Position numbers and translations under genes: made by a program | The notes under the pieces: model-generated | What the model was told of the DNA's origin: nothing | The model's input: the letters and a program-made list of their open reading frames with translations, nothing else | Databases searched by the model: none | Shown: one piece after another, positions 16,244 through 24,505 of the stretch | Numbering within the stretch: the first letter of the stretch is position 1 | How the letters are laid out: every line of letters starts with the position of its first letter | Source of the DNA: Maricaulis maris_C | GTDB taxonomy: Bacteria > Pseudomonadota > Alphaproteobacteria > Caulobacterales > Maricaulaceae | Assembly (NCBI RefSeq): GCF_049116555.1 | Contig: NZ_JAGDYT010000001.1 | Location: forward strand, 372,001 to 436,000 | Length of the DNA stretch: 64,000 bases | Reading direction: 5' to 3'

Positions 16244-16795
16244 TCAGGGCCGCATCCAGCGCGAAACCGGCCCGGTCGGTGAGAGCGCCACGTGCCAGAG
16301 GCCGTAAAGGGCGGTGCTCCCCAGTGCCGAAATCATCAGGAAGGTCGGGATGAACCAGCCGCCGAGGAGTTCACGCGCGCCGTCCTGGGCTTCGTAAGAG
16401 AGAGTCAGAACATTATCACCGGGATACATGTAAAGGCCGACCGAGGCCGGGTTGAGCGCTTCCATCAAAGTCATGTGCAGCAGGATCAGGATAACGAGGC
16501 CACTGGCCCCCATCACCATGATGGCCAGGTAATGCAAGATAATCGCGAGGGGTTTTCGCCAGGCGGGCGGCGGCGCAGCGGGAACCCCGAACCGGGCGAG
16601 GGCTTCCCGCAAACGGTCCGCCTCGGCGGGCAAGTCCAGTACGGCCATGTCTTCGGCGATATGGGCGATCGCCTCGGCTCTGGCTTCGGCGCGCTCCGGA
16701 CCGGGCAGATCCCGATTGGTCCAGTCCAGCCGTCTCAGGAAATCCGCCCAGAGGCGGCGGGCTTCGCGCGTCGTAAGCTCCAGGGTCATGCGCAT
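16244..16795 (-). CDS. PadR-linked multi-pass membrane protein
   Basis: A 183-aa protein. The N-terminal about 75 residues form a charged helical domain (TTREARRLWADFLRRLDW...). This is like the small helical domains found in PadR-partner membrane proteins that fold membrane stress or envelope signals into control. Three or so hydrophobic helices follow (about 85-110, 140-165). The start was set at 16795 because TGATG overlaps the padR stop, with GGAGG just upstream, a clear case of translational coupling. An upstream in-frame ATG lies inside padR and is rejected. Exact function unknown. Confidence 0.8.
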   Translation of the reverse strand: MRMTLELTTREARRLWADFLRRLDWTNRDLPGPERAEARAEAIAHIAEDMAVLDLPAEADRLREALARFGVPAAPPPAWRKPLAIILHYLAIMVMGASGLVILILLHMTLMEALNPASVGLYMYPGDNVLTLSYEAQDGARELLGGWFIPTFLMISALGSTALYGLWHVALSPTGPVSRWMRP

Positions 16796-17157
16796 CAGGA
16801 CGCCTCCTTTGCGGGTTGTGCCAGAAGGACTTCGTCCATGCGGCGCCAGATTTCGTGCATGGCATCGAGCGTTCGTTCGCCCAGGTCGGTCACCGTATAG
16901 TACTTGCGTGGAGGGCCGGTATCGTCCGCGACCCATTCAGCGGTGACGAGTCCGTCCTTTTTCATGCGCGTGAGCACCGGGTAGACCGTGCCTTCGGCCA
17001 GGTTTTCAAAGCCGGGTGCTTGCTTCAGGGCCGCGACAATCTGGTAGCCATAGGCGCGCCCTGCCTTCAGGCGGGCGAGCAGCAACATCTCGAAATACCC
17101 CTTGCGAGCCTGAGAGCTCCAGCGGTCGAGAATTTCCTCCATATCAGTCCCGGTCAT
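16795..17157 (-). CDS. PadR-family transcriptional regulator
   Basis: A 120-aa winged-helix repressor. The PadR core is visible: KGYFEMLLLARLKAGRAYGYQIV, then EGTVYPVLTRMKKDGLV and the wing RKYYTVTDLGERTL. It is translationally coupled to the membrane protein gene downstream, the usual pairing in which PadR represses its own operon. The short intergenic region to the divergent hydrolase gene contains AT-rich sequence (17190-17240) and a 15-bp palindrome, candidate operator sites for either gene. Confidence 0.93.
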   Translation of the reverse strand: MTGTDMEEILDRWSSQARKGYFEMLLLARLKAGRAYGYQIVAALKQAPGFENLAEGTVYPVLTRMKKDGLVTAEWVADDTGPPRKYYTVTDLGERTLDAMHEIWRRMDEVLLAQPAKEAS

Positions 17158-17236
17158 GCGTTTCTGCCCCGCTGATCATGGCTCCCTTCCTATGGCTTGT
17201 GTATCGGCTTAGCAAGATATATAGCAATGCATAGTA

Positions 17237-17251
17237 GTTGGTATCGCCAAC
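17237..17251. promoter_or_regulatory. Palindrome between padR and a divergent hydrolase gene
   Basis: GTTGG-TATCG-CCAAC, perfect 5-bp arms, 22 bp before the hydrolase start at 17274 and 79 bp upstream of padR. It could be an operator or an mRNA hairpin; no regulator is assigned. Confidence 0.35.
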
Positions 17252-17273
17252 GTGAAGGCGGGAAGGAATTGGA

Positions 17274-18758
17274 ATGTCGCCCCTTGTGAAATTGAGAGCC
17301 GTTTGCCTGGCTGTTCTTGTTGTGAGTGCCTGCTGGTCGGCGATCGGACTCCGGCAAATCCGCAGCCTCGAGCCCGGGAGTTCCGACGCAGACATCGCGG
17401 TGCATCTGGATGGTGTTCTGGAGCACGCGATGCAGCGCTACTCGATCGCCGGCGTAGCCGCTGGCGTGATCCGGGACGGCGAGATTGTCTGGCAGGCGCG
17501 TGAAGGCCGCTCGGATGGTGCCGGTCTACCGATTACGGACGCGACGGCTTTCAACCTCGGATCGATCTCCAAACCCCTGACGGTCTGGACGGTCCTCAGC
17601 CTGGCACAGGACGGGGTAATCGATCTGGACGCACCCCTGTCGACCTATGATCTGGCCTATGAGCCGGATTATGGGGAGCATGCCCCGGAAGCGGTCACGG
17701 TCCGGCGCCTTCTTCAGCACACGGCGGGCACCAATCAGCCGGGCTATGGGGGTTGGGGCGCGCATGAAGAACAGCCCGCGGATGCCGTCGATCTCAGCGA
17801 GAATTTCGCTCCCCTCCGGGTGGTCTATCAGCCCGGCGAGGTCAGGCGATATTCTGGCGGCGGCTTTGTGCTGCTGCAAATGCTGGTCGAAACAGTGACC
17901 GGGCAGGATTTCGACACCGCAGCCCGCCAGCGTGTCCTCGATCCGCTTGGCATGACAACGTCCGGCTTCGACGCGTCGCGGCTGCCGACCGTGTCGCAGG
18001 CCTTCAATTACTATCGCCAGCCCATCGAGGACCTGCGTGATGTCGCGCTGACGGCAGCAGGCGGCTATGCCTCGGGCGGCGACCTCGAGATGTTCCTCCT
18101 GGCGCACATGACGGGCGGCGGCGTGCTGACCGCCGACAGCCTGGAGCAGGCCTTCGCGCCGACCGATCCCAATCCGGGGTTCGCCATGAGTTACACGCGC
18201 TGGGAGACTCCCGAAGGGACACTCTATGGACACGGGGGAAACAATTCTTCGTGGAACGGCCAGATCTACATCCGCCCCGAAACCGGGGACGGCTTCTACT
18301 TCCTCACCAATGCGACCTCGGGCGCACAACTGGACTTTGATCTGAGTTGTGCCTGGCTCGGCCTGATGGACAGCGAAGCCGGTGCTGCCCGGTGTGATGA
18401 GGCGGTTTCCCTGACACACCAGCTCGCCTGGGTCAGTTGGGGAGTCGGCGCTGCCGGCCTCTTCTGGGTCTATTGGCTTGTGGCCGGCCGCGTCGCCGGC
18501 AAGCGCACCCTGGCCTTGCGCCCGACCGGCCGAGGACCACTCCGCCTGAGTGGGCGCCTCTTCCTGGCCTTCCTCACATTCGCCGTCACACTTTTCCTGA
18601 TCTGGATGTTCTGGACGAACTCCGTGATCTGGCGGACGGAAACCATTTTCATCGATGAAGTGCCGGTGGATGAGCTGGAAGGACTGTCGATTGCCGTGAC
18701 AAGCCTGTTTGCCATTCTGACCCTGTGTCTCTGGTCCAGCCCCGAGACGCGGCGCTGA
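17274..18758 (+). CDS. Class-C beta-lactamase-fold serine hydrolase with C-terminal membrane helices
   Basis: A 494-aa protein. The hydrophobic start with VSAC could be a signal anchor or lipobox (Cys20). The serine hydrolase domain spans about residues 45-365: SxxK as SISK (Ser97, Lys100), a Tyr motif RYSGGG in place of YxN, and HGG in GHGGNNSSW. Three membrane helices follow at about 383-404, 428-447 and 471-489, an arrangement seen in serine hydrolases of the penicillin-binding-protein-like/esterase group. The natural substrate is unknown, and resistance should not be assumed. Asn is replaced by Gly in the Tyr motif, which occurs in some esterases. It is divergent from padR, 116 bp away. 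Confidence 0.86.
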   Translation: MSPLVKLRAVCLAVLVVSACWSAIGLRQIRSLEPGSSDADIAVHLDGVLEHAMQRYSIAGVAAGVIRDGEIVWQAREGRSDGAGLPITDATAFNLGSISKPLTVWTVLSLAQDGVIDLDAPLSTYDLAYEPDYGEHAPEAVTVRRLLQHTAGTNQPGYGGWGAHEEQPADAVDLSENFAPLRVVYQPGEVRRYSGGGFVLLQMLVETVTGQDFDTAARQRVLDPLGMTTSGFDASRLPTVSQAFNYYRQPIEDLRDVALTAAGGYASGGDLEMFLLAHMTGGGVLTADSLEQAFAPTDPNPGFAMSYTRWETPEGTLYGHGGNNSSWNGQIYIRPETGDGFYFLTNATSGAQLDFDLSCAWLGLMDSEAGAARCDEAVSLTHQLAWVSWGVGAAGLFWVYWLVAGRVAGKRTLALRPTGRGPLRLSGRLFLAFLTFAVTLFLIWMFWTNSVIWRTETIFIDEVPVDELEGLSIAVTSLFAILTLCLWSSPETRR

Positions 18759-18777
18759 TCCGATCGGTCAGCAAAAA

Positions 18778-18802
18778 GGGGCCTGTCCGCCGGACAGGCC
18801 CC
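18778..18802 (-). terminator. Terminator between convergent hydrolase genes
   Basis: Perfect 11-bp stem GGGGCCTGTCC / GGACAGGCCCC with a 3-nt loop. On the minus strand it is followed by TTTTTGC, so it ends the gene at 18823-19974. It lies 19 bp past the stop of the plus-strand hydrolase and could serve that too. Confidence 0.88.
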
Positions 18803-18822
18803 TCGCGGCCCAGGTGAGGCCG

Positions 18823-19974
18823 TCAACGCAAATCGGTAATCAGAGTCCCGTCAGCTATGGCCGCGTCGATGACACTGAAAACCGGTGCGGCCTGGCCTTC
18901 ATGGTTGGAGAGCACAACGACATCAATGCCGGCTTCCCAATAGACAAAGAAGCGAGCCTGCACGCCGGCGGTCGACCCGGTATGTCCGAGGCGATGGCCA
19001 TAGCTGTCATTGCGCCATGAACAGCCCCGGCCATAGCCTCGCGCGCCCATCTCGGTTTCTGCGAGACCACAGGCCGCCGCCAGCGCGGGCAGCGCGACGA
19101 GGTCGCCCTGCCGCAGCGCAGTTGCCAGAGCCAGCATGTCATCGGTGCTGGCATAGCTGCCGCCGCCTGCAAGCGGGGTCACTTGCGGCGTGGTGAAGTG
19201 ATAATCGTCCGGATTGGACCCCTCGACCGCATCCTCGCTATCCCACCAGGTCTGATAGTCGACGGGCAGATAGGCGCGGGCAATCTGATGATTGCCCGGA
19301 CGATCGTCGCGAATGAAATGGGGGCCACCCATTTGCGCAGCCAATGAGACGTGCTCGGCGATGAAACGTTCATAGCTGGTACCGCTCGCCCGCGCGACGA
19401 TCTCGCCGAGCAGAATGAAGTTGATATTGCGATAGGCGAACCCGTCCGGCCCGCTCGAACGGAGCTGATCAGGCGTCAGCAGGTCGACCATGTCGGCGTT
19501 CGACGTCAGTCGGTCGAGTGTGGCGTCATCAAATCCGGACAGGCGCGGCAGACCGGATGTGTGTGTCAGGAGATGATCGATCGTCACAACGGCATCCAGG
19601 GTTTCGCGGAACTCCGGCAGCCAGTCCGAGACGGGCGAATCCAGGTTGAGACGACCTTCGGCTTCCAGTTGGAGGATCGCTATGGCTGTCACCATCTTGC
19701 CAACTGAGGCGATGGAAAACACGGTGTCGGACGTGATCGGGCGCGCGGCCTCCCGATCTGCCCATCCGATATCGCGGCGAGCCAGGACAACACCATCACG
19801 GGCAATCGCGACGCTGCCGGAAAAAAGTGGCTGAGCGTCAAGCCAGGCATCGAGTTGTTGTTGGGTCGTTGTCGCGGGTGCCTGTGATGGCGGGGCGGTT
19901 CGGGCCTGAACCGCAAAACTGACACTACTCAGGCAAAGCAGAGCAGCAAGCCCTGTAGCAAGGGGTCGAAGCAT
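18823..19974 (-). CDS. Secreted class-C beta-lactamase-fold serine hydrolase
   Basis: A 383-aa protein with a signal peptide (residues 1-24, ending VQA). The catalytic motifs are complete: SxxK as SVGK (Ser90, Lys93), YxN as YRN (FAYRNINF) and HTG in LGHTGSTAG. TSGLPRLSGF after DHLLTHT is typical for this esterase/carboxypeptidase-like group. It would act in the periplasm or outside; substrate unknown. A palindrome containing TACATCTGTA lies 18-31 bp upstream of the start and fits the BlaI/CopY operator pattern, suggesting repressor control. It is convergent with another family member at 17274. Confidence 0.9.
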   Translation of the reverse strand: MLRPLATGLAALLCLSSVSFAVQARTAPPSQAPATTTQQQLDAWLDAQPLFSGSVAIARDGVVLARRDIGWADREAARPITSDTVFSIASVGKMVTAIAILQLEAEGRLNLDSPVSDWLPEFRETLDAVVTIDHLLTHTSGLPRLSGFDDATLDRLTSNADMVDLLTPDQLRSSGPDGFAYRNINFILLGEIVARASGTSYERFIAEHVSLAAQMGGPHFIRDDRPGNHQIARAYLPVDYQTWWDSEDAVEGSNPDDYHFTTPQVTPLAGGGSYASTDDMLALATALRQGDLVALPALAAACGLAETEMGARGYGRGCSWRNDSYGHRLGHTGSTAGVQARFFVYWEAGIDVVVLSNHEGQAAPVFSVIDAAIADGTLITDLR

Positions 19975-19991
19975 GGCGTCCTCCGTGGCGT

Positions 19992-20005
19992 GCTACATCT
20001 GTAGC
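19992..20005. promoter_or_regulatory. BlaI/CopY-type operator candidate
   Basis: GCTACA-TC-TGTAGC, a perfect 14-bp palindrome containing TACAnnTGTA, the core recognised by the BlaI/MecI/CopY repressor family. It sits directly upstream of the serine hydrolase gene, where a repressor would block transcription. No blaI gene is in the window. Confidence 0.45.
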
Positions 20006-20071
20006 GTCCCGGTCGGAGTTGGCAACTTAACGATGGTTCAGATTGCTCGCCTTGGCGTGCGTGCAAACAAA

Positions 20072-20098
20072 CGGCGCGCCAGATTGACCGGCGCGCCG
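20072..20098 (-). terminator. Terminator of the YceI gene
   Basis: CGGCGCGCC / GGCGCGCCG 9-bp stem, followed on the minus strand by GTTTGTTT; 27 bp beyond the yceI-like stop. Confidence 0.8.
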
Positions 20099-20124
20099 CT
20101 TTGACGGGAGTCAGGCAGTCATGC

Positions 20125-20706
20125 CTATTCGGCCGCGACCAGCTCTGTCGAGATGAAGAGTTCGATCTCGTCGGAGACGTAGGGAACGGCGAAGCCCATA
20201 TCCCATTCCGAGCGCATCAGTGATCCGATGGCGGTGAAGCCCAGCTTGGTCGCGCCGGAACGGGTCTCGCCAACCTGGTTGAGGGTCACCTCGAGACTGA
20301 CCGGGCCAGTCATCCCATTCATGGTGAGATCGCCGGTCATGATGCCGACCTCGCCGTTCGCGGTCTCGAAGCCGGTGGCCACGAAATGGGCGGTCGGATT
20401 GGCCTCGGTCTCGAAGAAGTCGCCGGAATTCAAGTGCGTGATGAAACGGTCCTGATTGGCACCGACCCAGAAGCCATCGATCAGGTTGAAGGTAATGTCG
20501 ACGGTCGAACTGGACGGTGTTTCCAGATCCAGCGACAGGGTGCCCTCATAATCAGTGAACTGCATCGACATGGTCGAATAGCCCTGATGGTCCCAGCGGG
20601 CTTCGATGACCGTGTGCGTCTTGTCGAATTCGAAAGTCTCCGGCTCGGCCTGGGCGGCGGTGGCGGTGAGCAGGGCCGCGGAAGCGGCGAGGAAAAGGCG
20701 GGTCAT
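20125..20706 (-). CDS. YceI-family periplasmic protein
   Basis: A 193-aa protein with a signal peptide (ends AAQA, about residue 20). It has the YceI lipocalin-like barrel: FEFDKTHTVIEARWDHQGYS, DFFETEANPTAHFVATG, GDLTMNGMTGPVSLEV and IGSLMRSEWDMGFAVPYVSDEIEL. YceI proteins bind polyprenoid lipids in a hydrophobic pocket; the in vivo role is unsettled (stress, isoprenoid handling). It is a single-gene unit with its own terminator. A CGACAtatTGTCG palindrome lies 50 bp upstream of the start. Confidence 0.93.
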   Translation of the reverse strand: MTRLFLAASAALLTATAAQAEPETFEFDKTHTVIEARWDHQGYSTMSMQFTDYEGTLSLDLETPSSSTVDITFNLIDGFWVGANQDRFITHLNSGDFFETEANPTAHFVATGFETANGEVGIMTGDLTMNGMTGPVSLEVTLNQVGETRSGATKLGFTAIGSLMRSEWDMGFAVPYVSDEIELFISTELVAAE

Positions 20707-20755
20707 GCGGTAACTCCGTATGGACTGAACTTGAAGGCCTACACTTAGGGGGTTG

Positions 20756-20768
20756 CGACATATTGTCG
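20756..20768. promoter_or_regulatory. Short palindrome upstream of the YceI gene
   Basis: CGACA-TAT-TGTCG, with a further CTGTCG half site about 7 bp on. Position suggests an operator, but no regulator is known to me for it. Confidence 0.25.
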
Positions 20769-20814
20769 ACCGGGCTGTCGATAAGTTGATCTTTCCGCAT
20801 TGGAAAGAATGGCC

Positions 20815-21393
20815 TCAATCGCGGTCTTTTCCCGGTACCCAGAGTACATCGGCGCGGCCTTCATCATTCGCGGTCCGGGCCATCACGAAGAGCAGATCGG
20901 ATAGTCGGTTGAGATATTTCAGGACGGCCGGATTGATCCGCGCGCCCGAAGCGATCAGGGCCGAGACCTTGCGCTCGGCGCGGCGACAGATCGTGCGCGA
21001 CAGGTGAAGCCGGGCTGCCGCCTCACTGCCGCCGGGCAGGATGAAGGAGTTGAGCGGATCGAGTCGGGTATTGAGCCGGTCGATTTCGCGCTCCAGCCAG
21101 TCGACCTGATTTTCGGTCACGCGAAGCGGCTCGTAATCGGGTGGCGTATCGCTTTCCGGCACGCAAAGGTCCGCGCCCAGATCGAAGAGGTCGTTCTGGA
21201 TGCGGGCCAGTGGCGCGTCGAGCGGGTCGCTGCCGCCCAGAGCGGCGCGGGCGAGGCCGAGGGAGGAATTGGCCTCGTCGACATCCCCGTAGGCGTCGAC
21301 CCGCGCATCGTGTTTGACTGTCTCCGACATGTCGCCAAGCCGGGTCTTCCCGGCATCGCCGGTGCGCGTGTAGATTTTCGTGAGACGAACCAT
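20815..21393 (-). CDS. Cob(I)alamin adenosyltransferase, PduO type
   Basis: Transfers adenosyl from ATP to reduced cobalamin to make coenzyme B12. The 192-aa product matches the PduO family: KIYTRTGDAGKTRLGD near the N-terminus (ATP site), DAYGDVDEANSSLGLAR, then FILPGGSEAAARLHLSRTICRRAERKV and LKYLNRLSDLLFVMAR. The start at 21391-21393 (MVRLTKIYTR) is where family members begin; upstream in-frame ATGs give a Pro-rich non-homologous leader. It is divergent from the serine hydrolase at 21441, 47 bp apart. Confidence 0.93.
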   Translation of the reverse strand: MVRLTKIYTRTGDAGKTRLGDMSETVKHDARVDAYGDVDEANSSLGLARAALGGSDPLDAPLARIQNDLFDLGADLCVPESDTPPDYEPLRVTENQVDWLEREIDRLNTRLDPLNSFILPGGSEAAARLHLSRTICRRAERKVSALIASGARINPAVLKYLNRLSDLLFVMARTANDEGRADVLWVPGKDRD

Positions 21394-21440
21394 GGGGCCA
21401 GTCTTAGCGCCAGGATGGCTGGGTTGAAAGGGCGGGGAAT

Positions 21441-22547
21441 ATGCTGAAAACAATAACGGTCCTGGCGGCGAGCCTGGTCGCGGTGACACTGTCCGTCGCC
21501 GACGCCCAGGGCGGAGGTATCCAGGCCGGCGCGGACATTATCCGCGAGCGGACCGGCGCGCCGGGAATTGCCATTCTCACGCGGCAGGGCGACGCCGTGG
21601 AGCTGGGTCTTTCCGGGCTGCGCGCGATCGATACCGATATCGCCCTTCAGCCGGACGATTTCTGGCATCTCGGCTCCAATACCAAATCCATGACAGCGAC
21701 CCTGGTTGCGCGCCTTGCCGAGCAGGGTCGCGTCAGCTGGGATGATACGATCGCCCAGCATCTCGGCGGCGTGGTGGATGACATCAATCCTGCCTATGCC
21801 GACCTGACCTTCCGCCACCTGCTCAGTCACCGCTCCGGCTTGCCGTCCAATGTCGGGCCCGCTGCCATGTTCAGCTTTGTCGCCCAGGGCGCGCAGGGTG
21901 CCGATATCGCCCCTCAGCGCATCGCCTATGCGGCAATGGTGTTGTCGGGAGAGCTGGACGCCACGCCTGAAACAGAATTTCTCTATTCGAATGCCGGTTA
22001 TGTCGTGGCCGGCGCGATGCTTGAGCAGGCGACCGGCGAGGATTGGGAAGTCCTGATCCAGCGTGAGGTGTTCCAGCCCCTGGGTCTGACCAGCGCTGGC
22101 TTTGGTGCGCCGGGGAGTGCCGAGACCGTCGATCAGCCGCGCGGTCACCGGTCCGGCCTGTTCGGGCGGCGGGCGGCCTATGCGCCCGGTCCGACGGCTG
22201 ACAATCCGCCCGTTCTGGGACCGGCCGGTACGGTCCACATGTCGCTCGAGGATCTGTCCCGTTATCTGGCTGTGCACATGGCCGGAGCGCGTGGTGAAGA
22301 CACGGGTTTCCTCGATGCCGGGTCCTGGGAAATCCTGCATACCCCGCCGTTTGGCGAACACTATGCCATGGGGTGGGCGATCGATGGCCCCCGGCTGATA
22401 CACAACGGGTCGAACACGCTTTGGCTGGTCCAGATGACGATCTGGCCGGATCGCGACCGGGCTGTGATCATCGCCGCCAATGACGGCGACACCAGCGCGC
22501 TGGGGCCCTATTTCAATCAGGCGACCCGCGAAGCCTTCGGCGAGTGA
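21441..22547 (+). CDS. Secreted class-C beta-lactamase-fold serine hydrolase
   Basis: A 368-aa protein with a signal peptide (1-22, ending VADA). Motifs: SxxK as SNTK (Ser79, Lys82), YSN in FLYSNAGY, and HNG in RLIHNGSNT. RHLLSHRSGLP is the usual segment after the catalytic helix. It is the third member of this fold within about 5 kb, and the three differ enough in sequence to be paralogues of different age rather than a recent triplication. It is convergent with the HIG1-type gene, 9 bp between stops. Substrate unknown. Confidence 0.9.
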   Translation: MLKTITVLAASLVAVTLSVADAQGGGIQAGADIIRERTGAPGIAILTRQGDAVELGLSGLRAIDTDIALQPDDFWHLGSNTKSMTATLVARLAEQGRVSWDDTIAQHLGGVVDDINPAYADLTFRHLLSHRSGLPSNVGPAAMFSFVAQGAQGADIAPQRIAYAAMVLSGELDATPETEFLYSNAGYVVAGAMLEQATGEDWEVLIQREVFQPLGLTSAGFGAPGSAETVDQPRGHRSGLFGRRAAYAPGPTADNPPVLGPAGTVHMSLEDLSRYLAVHMAGARGEDTGFLDAGSWEILHTPPFGEHYAMGWAIDGPRLIHNGSNTLWLVQMTIWPDRDRAVIIAANDGDTSALGPYFNQATREAFGE

Positions 22548-22556
22548 TCGCGACCC

Positions 22557-22763
22557 TCAGCCGCCAAGGTTTTCCTTCACCAGGAAGATGGCGATGATGA
22601 GCAGGACGGCGGCGAATTGCAGCACCACACGCAGACGCATCAGCTTGTTCGAGCGCGAGCGCGATTTGTCGTCTGACTTGTACATGTTGAAAATGCCGAA
22701 GCCGAGCGTGATGACGACCGCCAGCATGGCGATGTAGAGCAGGCCTGTGAGGAAGGTATCCAT
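22557..22763 (-). CDS. Twin-membrane-helix protein, HIG1-like
   Basis: A 68-aa protein with two membrane helices (about 5-27 and 46-64) linked by a basic loop. The loop and second helix read KLMRLRVVLQ, matching the RxRx3Q core of the HIG1 domain (hypoxia-induced gene family, cytochrome oxidase-associated in mitochondria). Alphaproteobacterial HIG1 proteins often lie near the cobalamin adenosyltransferase and ETF genes, as here. Its start codon overlaps the stop of the Rieske oxygenase gene (TGATG), so translation is coupled. Confidence 0.8.
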   Translation of the reverse strand: MDTFLTGLLYIAMLAVVITLGFGIFNMYKSDDKSRSRSNKLMRLRVVLQFAAVLLIIAIFLVKENLGG

Positions 22764-23812
22764 CAGCTTCTCCAGCGCAATTCAGCTGCGCGCACGGGGT
22801 TCTTGAAGGGTTCGCCGGTCTCGCGATGCTTGTCCCAGGCGCGCTTGAGGGCGAAATACCATTTCGCCTGCACATCGCTGTCATGGATCAGCATCAGCTT
22901 GGGATCATAGGCGAGGCCGATCTGCTGTGCATTCACCGCATCGCGGTCCTGGCCAACGAAAATCTCGATGCCTTTGCGGATCAGCGGGTTGGGCACGATG
23001 CTCGGGAGCCAGTGATCCCAATACACGACAATGGTGATCGCGGTTGAATGCTCATTGGTCGGCGTGACGGCGGTAAAACCGGTGAAATGCTTGCCGCCAG
23101 CCTTCACATATTCCGTACGCAGGCCCGGCAACTGGAAGCGGATCTCGGTCTGCGGCTCACCCATCAGCGAATAGAGATAGGAGTTCTTGGACGGAATATG
23201 CGGCAGCATCGAGAAGCCACGCTCGACCGGCCCGAACTTCTTGGTCTTCTCGTGAACCGACTTGGCCGAACGCCACCACCATTGACGATGGATATAGGGG
23301 ATGTGGGCCGGGTCCATCAGGCCGATGACGGCGTGGTCGACATGGCAGTTGAAAATGTCACGGACGACGAGTTTGGGCTTGTGGCCTTCGGGAATGTCCA
23401 GCTTGGGCGGGTCGATCGAGGGCGGGGTGTCGGCCTGGTCCTCATCGGCATACCAGATCCAGATCAGCCCCTGATCCTCATGCACCGGGAAGCGGCGCAC
23501 GCGGATCTTGGTCAGGTCCATCGCCTCGGCCTGGTCGGCGGTCAGCGAGGGAATGGCCGCGCACGAGCCGTCGGTGCGGAAGCGCCAGCCATGATAGGGG
23601 CATTCGACCTGGGTCTCGCCGTCATGCTGCTGGGCCTCGCCGCCAGACAGGAGAATGCCGCGGTGCGGGCAGATATCCTTGAGAGCGTAGGCCTTGCCGT
23701 CATGGTCGCGGCCGAACAGGATTGGCTGGCCCAGCAGCTCGCGATGGAGATGCTGGCCCGGCTTGAGCTCGCTCGACAGGGCGCCGAAATACCACAGGTC
23801 TTTGACAAACAT
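22763..23812 (-). CDS. Rieske non-haem iron oxygenase, alpha-subunit type
   Basis: A 349-aa oxygenase. The Rieske [2Fe-2S] centre is CPH (Cys48, His50) and CPYH (Cys71, His74). The catalytic iron site is seen in DHAVIGLMDPAHIPYIH, with His170 and His175 as ligands and Asp/Asn nearby. The start was set at MFVKDLWYFG, where homologues begin; upstream in-frame ATGs precede it by 26 codons without family signal. No reductase, ferredoxin or catabolic genes are adjacent, so the substrate (aromatic, sterol or other) cannot be named. It is translationally coupled to the HIG1-like membrane protein. Confidence 0.88.
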   Translation of the reverse strand: MFVKDLWYFGALSSELKPGQHLHRELLGQPILFGRDHDGKAYALKDICPHRGILLSGGEAQQHDGETQVECPYHGWRFRTDGSCAAIPSLTADQAEAMDLTKIRVRRFPVHEDQGLIWIWYADEDQADTPPSIDPPKLDIPEGHKPKLVVRDIFNCHVDHAVIGLMDPAHIPYIHRQWWWRSAKSVHEKTKKFGPVERGFSMLPHIPSKNSYLYSLMGEPQTEIRFQLPGLRTEYVKAGGKHFTGFTAVTPTNEHSTAITIVVYWDHWLPSIVPNPLIRKGIEIFVGQDRDAVNAQQIGLAYDPKLMLIHDSDVQAKWYFALKRAWDKHRETGEPFKNPVRAAELRWRS

Positions 23813-23950
23813 GACCGCCACATAGCGCGTTGTGCCGCGCCTGCCTAGCGTCAGCACGGCATCACAAGTGCGGCATATGGCCTTGTTCAACCCATGCAGG
23901 GGCGGCTAGTCTGCCTGGACGCAGAGGGGGCGCGTTGAAGGAAAACGCGC

Positions 23951-24505
23951 ATGCGCACGAGACGACCAACACATCTGTTCCGTCCGATCCCGGTCCTCGG
24001 CCTTGCCGCTGTCCTGGCCCTGTCCGGCTGTTCGCGCGATCCCGCACCCTTGCCGGACGAGGTGGGGCTGCCGGCGGCCGCGCTGTCCGCCTTCCAGGCT
24101 CATCTTCGAACCATGAGCGAGGGTGATCTGGTCTGTCCGGACGCCGCGATCGAGGCGGCACCGCGCGTGACCGCCTATCTCAATGATGACCGTCTGCCCG
24201 ACTATGCCATCGCCACGCAGGACCTCGATTGCGAGAGCGAGATCACGTCCTCTGTTGCCTATTTCTGTGGCGGCTCGATCTGTGCCTTTCCGGCGCTCGT
24301 CTCCGAAGGCGAGGATTACCGGGTGGTCTGGCTGATGTCCGGCAATGAGATCGAGGCCCAGTCCCATTATCGCGAGGAACGCTTCGTGGTCCGTCAGCTT
24401 TCCTATGCCGGTTCGCGCGGCAGCGCCGTGCTCGTGCGGGAATACAGCTGGATCGACGGCGCGCTGCGCCGCGTGGCCGAGCGAGAGGAAGTGGCCAGCC
24501 GCTAG
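23951..24505 (+). CDS. Hypothetical lipoprotein
   Basis: A 184-aa protein with a clear lipoprotein signal: basic N-terminus (MRTRRPTHLFR), hydrophobic core and LSGC with Cys27. The mature part has several Cys (VCPDAA, LDCESE, FCGGSICAFP) that may form disulfides. No family recognised. AAGGA lies 9 nt upstream of the ATG. Its 3' end overlaps the convergent gluQ stop by 4 bp. Confidence 0.72.
   Translation: MRTRRPTHLFRPIPVLGLAAVLALSGCSRDPAPLPDEVGLPAAALSAFQAHLRTMSEGDLVCPDAAIEAAPRVTAYLNDDRLPDYAIATQDLDCESEITSSVAYFCGGSICAFPALVSEGEDYRVVWLMSGNEIEAQSHYREERFVVRQLSYAGSRGSAVLVREYSWIDGALRRVAEREEVASR

Noticed and set aside
17274..22547. The three serine hydrolases as antibiotic-resistance beta-lactamases
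   Set aside because: The fold also includes esterases and peptidases; motif variants and context give no support for antibiotic hydrolysis.
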